Assembly (NCBI GenBank): GCA_964549595.1
Contig: CAZJWK010000094.1
Span: 1 to 11,207, forward strand
Origin: CAZQQN01 sp964549595
GTDB taxonomy: Bacteria > Bacteroidota > Bacteroidia > CAILMK01 > CAYYUA01
DNA: 11,207 bases
Direction: 5' to 3'
Made by a program: the position numbers and the translations under genes. Below, one piece after another: positions 5,907-11,207 of the stretch. Position 1 is the first letter of the stretch. Every line of letters starts with the position of its first letter. A model generated the notes under the pieces. It was given only the letters and a program-made list of their open reading frames with translations. It was not told where the DNA came from and searched no databases.

Positions 5907-5911
5907 TTGTT
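5902..5911. promoter_or_regulatory. Perfect palindrome AACAATTGTT at the regulator's 5' end
   Basis: Ten-base perfect palindrome overlapping both the upstream TTG start option of the XRE gene (5907) and the putative -33 of the small acidic gene. It shares the AACA/TGTT half-sites of the 14-bp palindromes elsewhere in the window. It could be a second operator, but a 10-bp AT-rich palindrome can arise by chance. Confidence 0.3.
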
Positions 5912-5930
5912 AAAAAAATATCTTACTATA

Positions 5931-6404
5931 TTGTCCGATAGCATCAATAACCGAATAAAGGCTGTTATAAATTATTCCGGCGAGAGCCACAACCGGTTTG
6001 CCAACCGCATCGGGACTTCGAGTGCGGTTATTTCCCACATTGTTTCGGGACGCAATAAACCCAATATAGACCTTATTAATAAATTGGCGCGTGCTTTACC
6101 CAACCTGAATATCGAGTGGTTGCTTTTGGGCAAGGGGCAAATGGTAAGGGATGAATCCAAAAGCCTTTATGAGGACCCCTTGGCGGGAGGGGAAGAAAAA
6201 GCCCAGGATCTGGCATCGCAATCCGGTAATAAAGAAGAGGAATTAAATGAAATGTTGAATGAAAGAAAGGATTGGAACGGGTTTTTGACTTTGGTGGAGC
6301 AAATGATGGAATCCCAGCGATTGGGTTACCAAAGCATGGAACAGCAAATGGCTGTTCAGCAACAGCTTATAAGGTGGTTTAAACAATGGAAAGGCAATCG
6401 CTGA
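5931..6404 (+). CDS. XRE-family helix-turn-helix transcriptional regulator
   Basis: A DNA-binding regulator with an N-terminal Cro/CI-type domain. Started at TTG 5931 it has 157 residues beginning (M)SDSINNRIKAVINYSG, which agrees with the usual N-terminus of this Bacteroidota group. TTG 5907 would add eight residues, and no ATG is available upstream of the HTH. The HTH reads NRFANRIGTSSAVISHIVSG followed by RNKPNIDLINKLARALPNLN, then the group's characteristic EWLLLGKGQM. The C-terminal half is acidic, then a Gln-rich amphipathic helix (QMMESQRLGYQSMEQQMAVQ) suited to oligomerisation. There is no LexA/CI-type peptidase domain. It is transcribed divergently from the small acidic gene across a region holding an operator-like inverted repeat, so autoregulation and control of that gene are likely. 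The inducing signal is unknown. Confidence 0.85.
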   Translation: MSDSINNRIKAVINYSGESHNRFANRIGTSSAVISHIVSGRNKPNIDLINKLARALPNLNIEWLLLGKGQMVRDESKSLYEDPLAGGEEKAQDLASQSGNKEEELNEMLNERKDWNGFLTLVEQMMESQRLGYQSMEQQMAVQQQLIRWFKQWKGNR

Positions 6405-6409
6405 ATAAA

Positions 6410-6423
6410 TTAACAAATGTTAA
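6410..6423. promoter_or_regulatory. 14-bp palindrome TTAACATTTGTTAA, copy 3 (opposite strand)
   Basis: The plus strand reads TTAACAAATGTTAA, the exact complement of the copies at 2962 and 4122. It begins 6 nt after the stop of the XRE gene. As at 4122, the site is at a gene's 3' end. Confidence 0.35.
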
Positions 6424-6521
6424 AATACAGGCAGCTCCCTCCTTAAAAACCAACTTTAACCCAATAAATGGTTCAACCTCAAACCTATGACTTCTCTCCG
6501 CCAGTTGACGGAGAGAAGGAT

Positions 6522-6582
6522 ACGAAGCGGACTGAATTTTATCTTTGATTAAAAATTTGAAGCCGGGATAAAAATTTCAAAA
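6522..6582. repeat. Exact 61-bp direct repeat, copy 1
   Basis: It begins ACGAAGCGGACTGAATTTTA and ends ATAAAAATTTCAAAA, and is identical base for base to 6723-6783. It contains an imperfect internal inverted repeat (GAATTTTATC against GATAAAAATTTC). The lack of any difference points to recent duplication or gene conversion. Confidence 0.9.
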
Positions 6583-6722
6583 ATAATAGCCTTTTGGACG
6601 ATTATTTGGGTAATACCCAGTCCCCCTTCTCCCCGCCCATCGGCGGAAGAACGGTTAGAGATGAGGGTGGTAAAAGGTTCAGCCCTCAACCCTGGCCCTT
6701 CTCCCAGGCTTGGGAGAAGGGA

Positions 6723-6783
6723 ACGAAGCGGACTGAATTTTATCTTTGATTAAAAATTTGAAGCCGGGATAAAAATTTCAAAA
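6723..6783. repeat. Exact 61-bp direct repeat, copy 2
   Basis: Second copy of the 61-bp segment at 6522-6582, preceded directly by the best-formed hairpin of the array (6696-6721). Confidence 0.9.
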
Positions 6784-6914
6784 TGTAAAACTTTTAAGGG
6801 AAAAATTGGTAATGGTTCGTTCTCTTCTCTCCGCCCATCGGCGGAAGAAGGGTTAGGGATGAGGGTGGTCAAAAGGCACAACCTTATTTTCCCAGGCTTG
6901 GGAGAAGGAACTTA

Positions 6915-7190
6915 ATTTTCCCTTGTATCAATAGTTAGCACATATTGCTTAGACGCCTACTTCAATTTCTTAATTTACTGTTTATTTTCCTTAAAGGGTC
7001 ATCCTAATGCTTTGGATTCCCGGAAGGGGTTAAGCCTCCCTTCATAGCTTCTCATAAAACCTATTGGATTCCTTCGGATAAGTTAAATTTAATAAGGAAA
7101 GTTCAGGCTTTAAAAAACAAATGATTCAGTTGATTTGAAATCCCTTGAAAATCCTTAAATTGGTCTGAGCAATTTGGAAAGATAAGCTAT
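6915..7190. other. Gene-free leader region upstream of the TPR-like gene
   Basis: Between the repeat array and ATG 7191 I find no open frame of note, no strong hairpin and no exact TAnnTTTG box; only CAATTTGG near 7171 is vaguely similar. It presumably holds the promoter of the downstream gene, but nothing specific can be supported. Confidence 0.4.
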
Positions 7191-8750
7191 ATGGAAGACA
7201 TCAAGCAATTAATCAAGATTGTGGCCGGGAAGCGGGTGGATAAGGTGGAGACCTTAAGTGAGCCCCAGAATGGGGAAAGCAGCCAATATTTCGATTTGTT
7301 TCAGGCCATTAAGCAAGGCAAAATTCTGGATGACGATGAAGCGGCCCGTAAATTATATGGCTCTGATTCCAACGACAAGCGGTATTTAATGCTTAAAAGC
7401 CGCTTACGGGAAAAACTTTACAACAACCTTTTTTTCCTGGACAAAAAGCGGTATAAAAACCCGTCTTTTAAAGCTTTTTATGAGTGCCACCGCAATTTAT
7501 TCATTGCCAAAATTGTTCACAATCACGGCTTTTGGAAATTAGCCAATGATATTTTTGAAAAAACTTTAAACAAAGCTAAAAAATATGAATTGACTGAGGT
7601 TATTATAGGCTGTTTAAGCAAGATTAGGTCAATTATCTTCTATGAATATAGTGAAAGCAAATTGGCCAAAAGAAACCAAGAGTTTGAGGATTATTTAGAA
7701 ATTTATAAAACCGAAAACCGCCTTCAATACTTGTATGAACAGCTAAAGTTGAGAATAGAAAAGATCAGTAAAAGAAGAAAAAACACCAATGACACTGCCT
7801 TTATTCAAGAGGTAAAAAATGAATTAAAGGGGTTAGACATCAAAAATTATGACTCCTTCAACATCAAATATACCTATTACCGTATCCTGTTTGAAATCTA
7901 CCGGTATGAGAAAAAATTTGAAAAAGGCATTAAAGTATGTGACCAAGCTTTGTCGGATCTGGCCAATTATCCTAATTTATTCAATGACTTACGGAAAGGT
8001 TTTTTTCATTTTTACGAGTTCTATTGCTATTTCCACCTCAAGGATTTTGAAAGGGGCAAGCAAGTGGCGCAGAAAATCCTGCAGATATTCCCGAGGGACA
8101 ACAACAATTGGCTATTTTTTCAGGAGTATTATTACTTGCTCGCCATGCAAACCCGCAACTACCAAAATGCCCAGCTTATATTTAATGAAATGGTCAATAA
8201 TCCCCGGTATGAACAATTGCCCTATGTGATCCAGGAAAAGTGGAAAATTTATGAAGCGTACCTGAAATATGCGCTCCTTACCCAGTACCAATCAACGAGT
8301 ACAAGACTTAACCAGGCCGAGGACCCGAATCAGTTCAAAATCCAGAAATTCCTTAATGAGGTTTATGTGTACCACCGGGACAAAAAAGAAATGAATGTGG
8401 CCATTTTGGTCATTCAGATCCTTTATTACCTCCAAAAGGACCGTTTCGATGACATCATAGACCGCATAACGCCTTTACGGCAATACGCAACCCGGCATTT
8501 GAAAACGCCGGACACCTACCGCAGTAAGAAATTCATTCGTATGCTAACCATTATGGAAGAAAAGGCTTTTGATTACAGCGCTACCAAACGAATGGCCAGG
8601 CCTTATTTTGAACGGATGAAAAAGGTAGAGATGAATCCGGACAATAACCCCCAGGAAAACCTCGAGATCATTCCCTATGAACACCTATGGATACACATCC
8701 TATACCAGCTTAAAAAGAAAGAAGAAAGTGCCACGGCCTTAACCGCCTGA
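7191..8750 (+). CDS. TPR-like all-helical protein of unknown function
   Basis: A 519-residue protein with no signal peptide or membrane segment, rich in aromatic and charged residues. TPR-like helix pairs are visible at about residues 242-258 (KKFEKGIKVCDQAL), 284-300 (KDFERGKQVAQKIL) and 322-338 (RNYQNAQLIFNEMV). They are spaced near 40 residues, so the protein is probably an alpha-solenoid scaffold in the cytoplasm. The N-terminal part (33-85) contains a DDDEAARKLYG...RYLMLKSRLREKLYNNLFF block that looks like a separate helical domain. I cannot tie it to a named family. ATG 7191 is the first start of the frame. The stop (8748-8750) lies one base from the stop of the convergent UbiA gene. 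The gene is bounded by the repeat array upstream and appears monocistronic. Confidence 0.85.
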   Translation: MEDIKQLIKIVAGKRVDKVETLSEPQNGESSQYFDLFQAIKQGKILDDDEAARKLYGSDSNDKRYLMLKSRLREKLYNNLFFLDKKRYKNPSFKAFYECHRNLFIAKIVHNHGFWKLANDIFEKTLNKAKKYELTEVIIGCLSKIRSIIFYEYSESKLAKRNQEFEDYLEIYKTENRLQYLYEQLKLRIEKISKRRKNTNDTAFIQEVKNELKGLDIKNYDSFNIKYTYYRILFEIYRYEKKFEKGIKVCDQALSDLANYPNLFNDLRKGFFHFYEFYCYFHLKDFERGKQVAQKILQIFPRDNNNWLFFQEYYYLLAMQTRNYQNAQLIFNEMVNNPRYEQLPYVIQEKWKIYEAYLKYALLTQYQSTSTRLNQAEDPNQFKIQKFLNEVYVYHRDKKEMNVAILVIQILYYLQKDRFDDIIDRITPLRQYATRHLKTPDTYRSKKFIRMLTIMEEKAFDYSATKRMARPYFERMKKVEMNPDNNPQENLEIIPYEHLWIHILYQLKKKEESATALTA

Positions 8751-8751
8751 T

Positions 8752-9615
8752 TTAACCGGCGCAAAGCAACAACAACGACCCAATGCCCAGCACCATGATC
8801 ACTTTCAATAGGGAGCTCAGCCTTTGAAAAGCCTTTTGGGTATCGGCTTTTATTAAAGCGATTAAGAAATAAATGGCCGGGAATAACACCAATACAATCA
8901 GGTAAAGGGTAAGCCAATTGTTGATACGGAAGTAACTGTATCCGATAAAAGCCAACAAGAAAAGCAAAAACAAAAGCCCAAGGAAAAACAGTACTTTTTT
9001 GGTCCGATAAATCCCAATCATAATGGGTAATGTGGTACAGCCAAATTTCGCATCCCCTTTCCGGTCCTCAATGTCCTTGATTATTTCCCGAAGTAAGCCG
9101 GTCATAAAGGCAAAACCGCTGTAAAGCATCACCCCGTTAAAGTTTAAACCCCGGTCAAATAACCATACCACGAATACTACCAATCCCATTAAGGCTGCCA
9201 CAAAAACGTTTCCGATTAAAAACCGCTTTTTAAGGGAACTGGAGTAAGCCACCAAAGCCAGTGCCACTCCAAGGTTAAAAATCCCCAATCGGAGCGATAA
9301 GAAAAATCCGGTAAGGACTGCCACAAGATTCAAAATGATGTGGACAATGATCGCATTTCTGCGGCTAATCCGGGTGTCCAGTACAGTTTTTTCGGGCTTG
9401 TTGACCAGATCGATCTTGGCATCAAAGTAATCATTGATCACGTACCCGGCAGAAGCTAAGAAAATGGTGCAGAGTATCAACAGGCCAAACCTGAGATTCA
9501 GGGCAAATCCCAAACAACCGGATTCCGGTAAAGTAAGGTAAACAAGTGTCTGGGTGAGCACCAGTACCAAAAGGTTAACCGGTCTGATCAGTCTGAAGTA
9601 GGGGCCTAAGTTCAT
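8752..9615 (-). CDS. UbiA-family prenyltransferase
   Basis: An integral membrane enzyme with about eight to nine hydrophobic helices. Both Asp-rich motifs are intact: NDYFDAKID (NDxxDxxxD) and DIEDRKGD (DxEDxxGD), which bind the Mg-diphosphate of the prenyl donor. Started at ATG 9615 the protein has 287 residues and begins MNLGPYFRLIRPVNLL, the normal UbiA N-terminus. ATG 9687 adds 24 residues (MSLKKPSGLK...) and would overlap the upstream phosphatase gene by 41 nt, so I prefer 9615. Homologues in this context are often annotated as geranylgeranylglycerol-phosphate geranylgeranyltransferase, an enzyme of ether-lipid synthesis, but quinone or other prenyl acceptors cannot be excluded. It is last in an operon with the KdsC-like and DUF2520 genes. 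No terminator is visible at its 3' end. Confidence 0.9.
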   Translation of the reverse strand: MNLGPYFRLIRPVNLLVLVLTQTLVYLTLPESGCLGFALNLRFGLLILCTIFLASAGYVINDYFDAKIDLVNKPEKTVLDTRISRRNAIIVHIILNLVAVLTGFFLSLRLGIFNLGVALALVAYSSSLKKRFLIGNVFVAALMGLVVFVVWLFDRGLNFNGVMLYSGFAFMTGLLREIIKDIEDRKGDAKFGCTTLPIMIGIYRTKKVLFFLGLLFLLFLLAFIGYSYFRINNWLTLYLIVLVLFPAIYFLIALIKADTQKAFQRLSSLLKVIMVLGIGSLLLLCAG

Positions 9616-9646
9616 CTGCTTAATTTGCTTCTGTAGAAAGATACCT

Positions 9647-10147
9647 TTACCATACACCTTTAACCCGGAGGGTTTTTTCAATGACATCCCTCACACAGCC
9701 TTGGCCTCCTGCTTTGTCACTTTGGTAACCACAGATATTGACTATTTCAGGCGCTGCGTCCCTGGGGCAAGCCGCTATACCACTGGCTTCCAGCATATCC
9801 TTGTCCGGAATATCATCCCCCATTGTCAAAACGTGGTTTTTATCAATGCCGTGGTCGATTAAAAACTGTTCCATTACGTGAAGCTTATGGTTCTCAGCCA
9901 TGAAAATGTGGTGAATCCCTAAGTGGTTAAACCGTTTCGTAAGGGAATTTGAGTGTTTCCCGGAAATAATGACAATCTTCATCTGTTCCTCCAATGCTCG
10001 CTTGGCCGCAAAACCGTCTTTTACATCCATTGTTCGCAGTTCCGAACCATCATCCAGGATCAAAAGCTTTCCATCAGTCCAAACCCCGTCCACATCAAAA
10101 ACAAAAACCTTAATATTTTTCAACGTATCAAAGAAAGGATTGGTCAT
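9647..10147 (-). CDS. KdsC-like HAD phosphatase (3-deoxy-D-manno-octulosonate 8-phosphate phosphatase type)
   Basis: A 166-residue cap-less HAD phosphatase. Motif I is FDVDGVWTDG (residues 17-26), with nucleophile Asp18 and acid-base Asp20; homologues usually have Leu where Trp23 is found. Motif II is the Ser in IISG (60-63), motif III the Lys in ENHKLHV (85-91), and motif IV GDDIPDKDML (110-119). The KdsC-specific segments MDVKDGFAAKRA (40-51) and CPRDAAPEI (127-135) with the end GGQGCVRDVIEKTL (147-160) are present, as in enzymes that release phosphate from KDO-8-P for lipid A core synthesis. Length is typical. Some members of this group act on other sugar phosphates, so the substrate is inferred. 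The ATG at 10147 is 18 nt after the stop of the DUF2520 gene, so the two are almost certainly cotranscribed. Confidence 0.9.
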   Translation of the reverse strand: MTNPFFDTLKNIKVFVFDVDGVWTDGKLLILDDGSELRTMDVKDGFAAKRALEEQMKIVIISGKHSNSLTKRFNHLGIHHIFMAENHKLHVMEQFLIDHGIDKNHVLTMGDDIPDKDMLEASGIAACPRDAAPEIVNICGYQSDKAGGQGCVRDVIEKTLRVKGVW

Positions 10148-10165
10148 AGGTATTTTTGAGGTTTT

Positions 10166-10936
10166 TTAAGAATGGTGATGGTGGTAAATGGCTTCTGATA
10201 ATTTTTCATAGAGCTGTTTTTGCTCCTCTTCAGTCAATTGGGCCAAATGCTTTTTCACAATTTCCCAGTCCCCTCTTTTGGCCGGACCTGTTTGGGCATT
10301 TTCCGGGCCAAGGTCAAACGCTTTTTCTACGGTTTCGCTTGCCAGGGGTTTCAATAGCCCGAAAGGCAGGCCATTGTCTTTCAACAAACCATAAGCCATA
10401 GTAAGCAGGTAATTGCTGAAATTGTTGACCATGACCCCAGCCAGATGCAAGCTTTGCCTTTGTGCACTTTCCACTTCATAACAGGAGGCGCCCAAATCCC
10501 CGCAAACTTCTTTTAATTGTTTTAAATTTCCCGGGGTATTCGCCTCCAGGCAAAAGGGAACATTAGCCATCGTCAGTGACCTGTCTTTGGAAAAGGTTTG
10601 TAGCGGGTAAAACACACCCCAATTCCGTGCACAACTGGCCAGGACCTCTGCCCTTACACTACCCGATGTATGGACCACCAGGGTTTGGTCATTCACCTGC
10701 CAATGCTGATCAACCCGGGCTAATACATCATCCCTAATGGCAATGATCAGCAAATCCACACCTCCTTCAATGGCATGCCACTGATTGACAGGCTCTGCAT
10801 CGACAGCATCCGCTAAAGCAGCTGCCTTCTCACGGGTTCCCGAAAAAACTTGCTTAACCCCATACCCAACCCGGTATAAGCCTTTGGCAAGATGAAATGC
10901 CACATTACCGGCACCAATAAAACTAATGGTTTTCAT
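10166..10936 (-). CDS. Rossmann-fold protein with DUF2520 domain (F420-oxidoreductase/ProC-like)
   Basis: A 256-residue protein with an N-terminal NAD(P)-binding fold starting at residue 5: SFIGAGNVAFHLAKGL carries the GxGxxA nucleotide loop. The middle has the family signatures VVHTSGSV (87-94) and GVFYPLQTFSK (107-117). The C-terminal DUF2520 helical domain includes HLAGVMVNNFSNYLL (164-178) and TGPAKRGD (236-243). The architecture resembles 6-phosphogluconate dehydrogenase-like dehydrogenases, but no substrate has been established for the family. The natural C-terminus YHHHHS is histidine-rich, which would matter only for metal-affinity behaviour. It is first in the three-gene operon with the KdsC-like phosphatase and UbiA enzyme, an order I know from many Bacteroidota. 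A perfect -7-like box lies 17 nt upstream of ATG 10936. Confidence 0.9.
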   Translation of the reverse strand: MKTISFIGAGNVAFHLAKGLYRVGYGVKQVFSGTREKAAALADAVDAEPVNQWHAIEGGVDLLIIAIRDDVLARVDQHWQVNDQTLVVHTSGSVRAEVLASCARNWGVFYPLQTFSKDRSLTMANVPFCLEANTPGNLKQLKEVCGDLGASCYEVESAQRQSLHLAGVMVNNFSNYLLTMAYGLLKDNGLPFGLLKPLASETVEKAFDLGPENAQTGPAKRGDWEIVKKHLAQLTEEEQKQLYEKLSEAIYHHHHS

Positions 10937-10953
10937 AAAAAAGTGCTTAACAG

Positions 10954-10961
10954 CAAATATA
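10954..10961 (-). promoter_or_regulatory. Candidate -7 promoter box of the DUF2520-kdsC-ubiA operon (TATATTTG)
   Basis: TATATTTG on the minus strand matches TAnnTTTG exactly and ends 17 nt before the DUF2520 ATG, giving a leader of about 10 nt. A matching -33 TTTG is not apparent. Confidence 0.38.
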
Positions 10962-11010
10962 AGGGCTAAAAGGGGATTTTGGTTTACGCAGGCTTAAAAT
11001 GGCTTAAGGC

Positions 11011-11064
11011 GTGGCACGGGTTTTCGTTGCTAACGCATGCTCCATAACAAGATACCCGTGCTAC
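11011..11064. repeat. Long-loop hairpin, REP-like intergenic element
   Basis: Arms GTGGCACGGGT (11011-11021) and ACCCGTGCTAC (11054-11064) pair over 11 bp with one G-U, enclosing a 32-nt loop. The conserved GCACGGGT/ACCCGTGC pairing looks like the REP-type intergenic hairpins of Bacteroidota. The rest of 10937-11207 holds the operon promoter region and no confident gene. Confidence 0.5.
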
Positions 11065-11207
11065 CCCGGTGGAGTAAAACTTAAAAAAGTTCTGCGTGGA
11101 AAAGGTTTTGACCGCTTATGCCAATACTTTCCTGAGTTAGGCTCGCATTATTAATTGGTTCTACAATGAATTTTATGGAAATGTTTTTGAGAAGTTTTGA
11201 TCTAATA

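Larger units (their letters stand above)
6474..6914. repeat. Tandem array of about 200-bp hairpin-bearing repeat units
   Basis: About 2.2 copies of a composite unit fill this gene-free stretch. Each unit has a GGTTCA.CCTCAA-type lead, a G/C-rich hairpin, a segment that is exactly repeated for 61 bp (6522-6582 and 6723-6783, 201 bp apart), a second hairpin CCGCC-CATC-GGCGG (6633-6646 and 6831-6844) and GGTTAGRGATGAGGGTGG (6653-6670 and 6851-6868). The first-position hairpins vary: CTTCTCTCCG/CGGAGAGAAG (6491-6518), CCCTTCTCCCA/TGGGAGAAGGG (6696-6721) and a decayed CCCA/TGGG version (6891-6902). The varied loops with conserved flanks resemble REP/BIME-like intergenic elements. It is non-coding in all frames. 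Confidence 0.75.

Noticed and set aside
6474..6914. CRISPR array
   Set aside because: There are only about two units, with a 200-bp period and repeats inside the supposed spacers, and no cas genes. The organisation is that of tandem intergenic hairpin repeats.
10166..10186. Terminal YHHHHS of the DUF2520 protein as a cloning artefact (His tag)
   Set aside because: It has four histidines followed by Ser in a natural genomic context with normal flanking genes, so it is a native His-rich C-terminus.
11041..11154. Plus-strand frame ending VLRGKGFDRLCQYFPELGSHY before TAA at 11152-11154
   Set aside because: The C-terminal part looks protein-like, but upstream it runs back through the hairpin at 11011-11064, there is no start codon in place, and no family is recognisable. 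A degraded fragment is possible but not supportable.
11166..11207. ATG-started frame open to the right edge (MNFMEMFLRSFDLI)
   Set aside because: Only 14 codons are visible, with no supporting promoter or recognisable sequence, so it cannot be distinguished from chance.

Overview
The window looks like a chromosomal segment of a Bacteroidota bacterium. The evidence is a set of genes typical of that phylum: a DUF2520 Rossmann protein, a KdsC-type HAD phosphatase and a UbiA-family prenyltransferase in one operon, a short NFACT/RqcH protein, and an XRE regulator with the phylum's 'EWLLLGKGxM' ending. Most starts lack a Shine-Dalgarno sequence, several genes have TAnnTTTG boxes (the Bacteroidota -7 element) just upstream, and the intergenic DNA is AT-rich. 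Genus-level placement is not possible from what is visible.

Layout: 1-53 may be the 3' end of an upstream gene. 54-761 has no gene; it holds hairpin repeats and a MITE-like element (382-687) with imperfect terminal inverted repeats and a flanking 8-bp direct repeat. 762-1322 (+) is a hotdog acyl-CoA thioesterase, convergent with an RqcH/NFACT protein (1338-2951, -). After an AT-rich 436-nt gap comes uracil-DNA glycosylase (3388-4089, +), convergent with a DUF423 membrane protein (4132-4506, -). Next is an accessory-looking cluster: a predicted surface lipoprotein (4575-5420, -), a very acidic 80-residue protein (5557-5799, -) and a divergent XRE regulator (5931-6404, +), with two promoter candidates and a perfect 9-bp inverted repeat between the last two. 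6405-7190 is a gene-free tandem array of about 200-bp units containing hairpins and an exact 61-bp repeat. 7191-8750 (+) encodes a TPR-like helical protein. 8752-10936 (-) is the operon DUF2520 - KdsC-like phosphatase - UbiA prenyltransferase. The right edge carries another long hairpin (11011-11064).

The most interesting signal is in the cluster at 4575-6404. The lipoprotein and the small acidic protein have unrelated bodies but end in the same 13 residues, IGPLITDDSNQAY. The codons of the two tails differ at six third positions and nowhere else, so selection appears to be holding the peptide itself. Neither protein belongs to a family I recognise. With the adjacent divergent regulator and operator-like repeat, they make a candidate uncharacterised module in which a C-terminal tag is recognised by a common partner. 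Other points are a 14-bp palindrome found three times exactly, a hairpin inserted in one arm of the MITE-like element, and possible membrane-lipid relevance of the UbiA enzyme. The remaining genes look like ordinary housekeeping functions.
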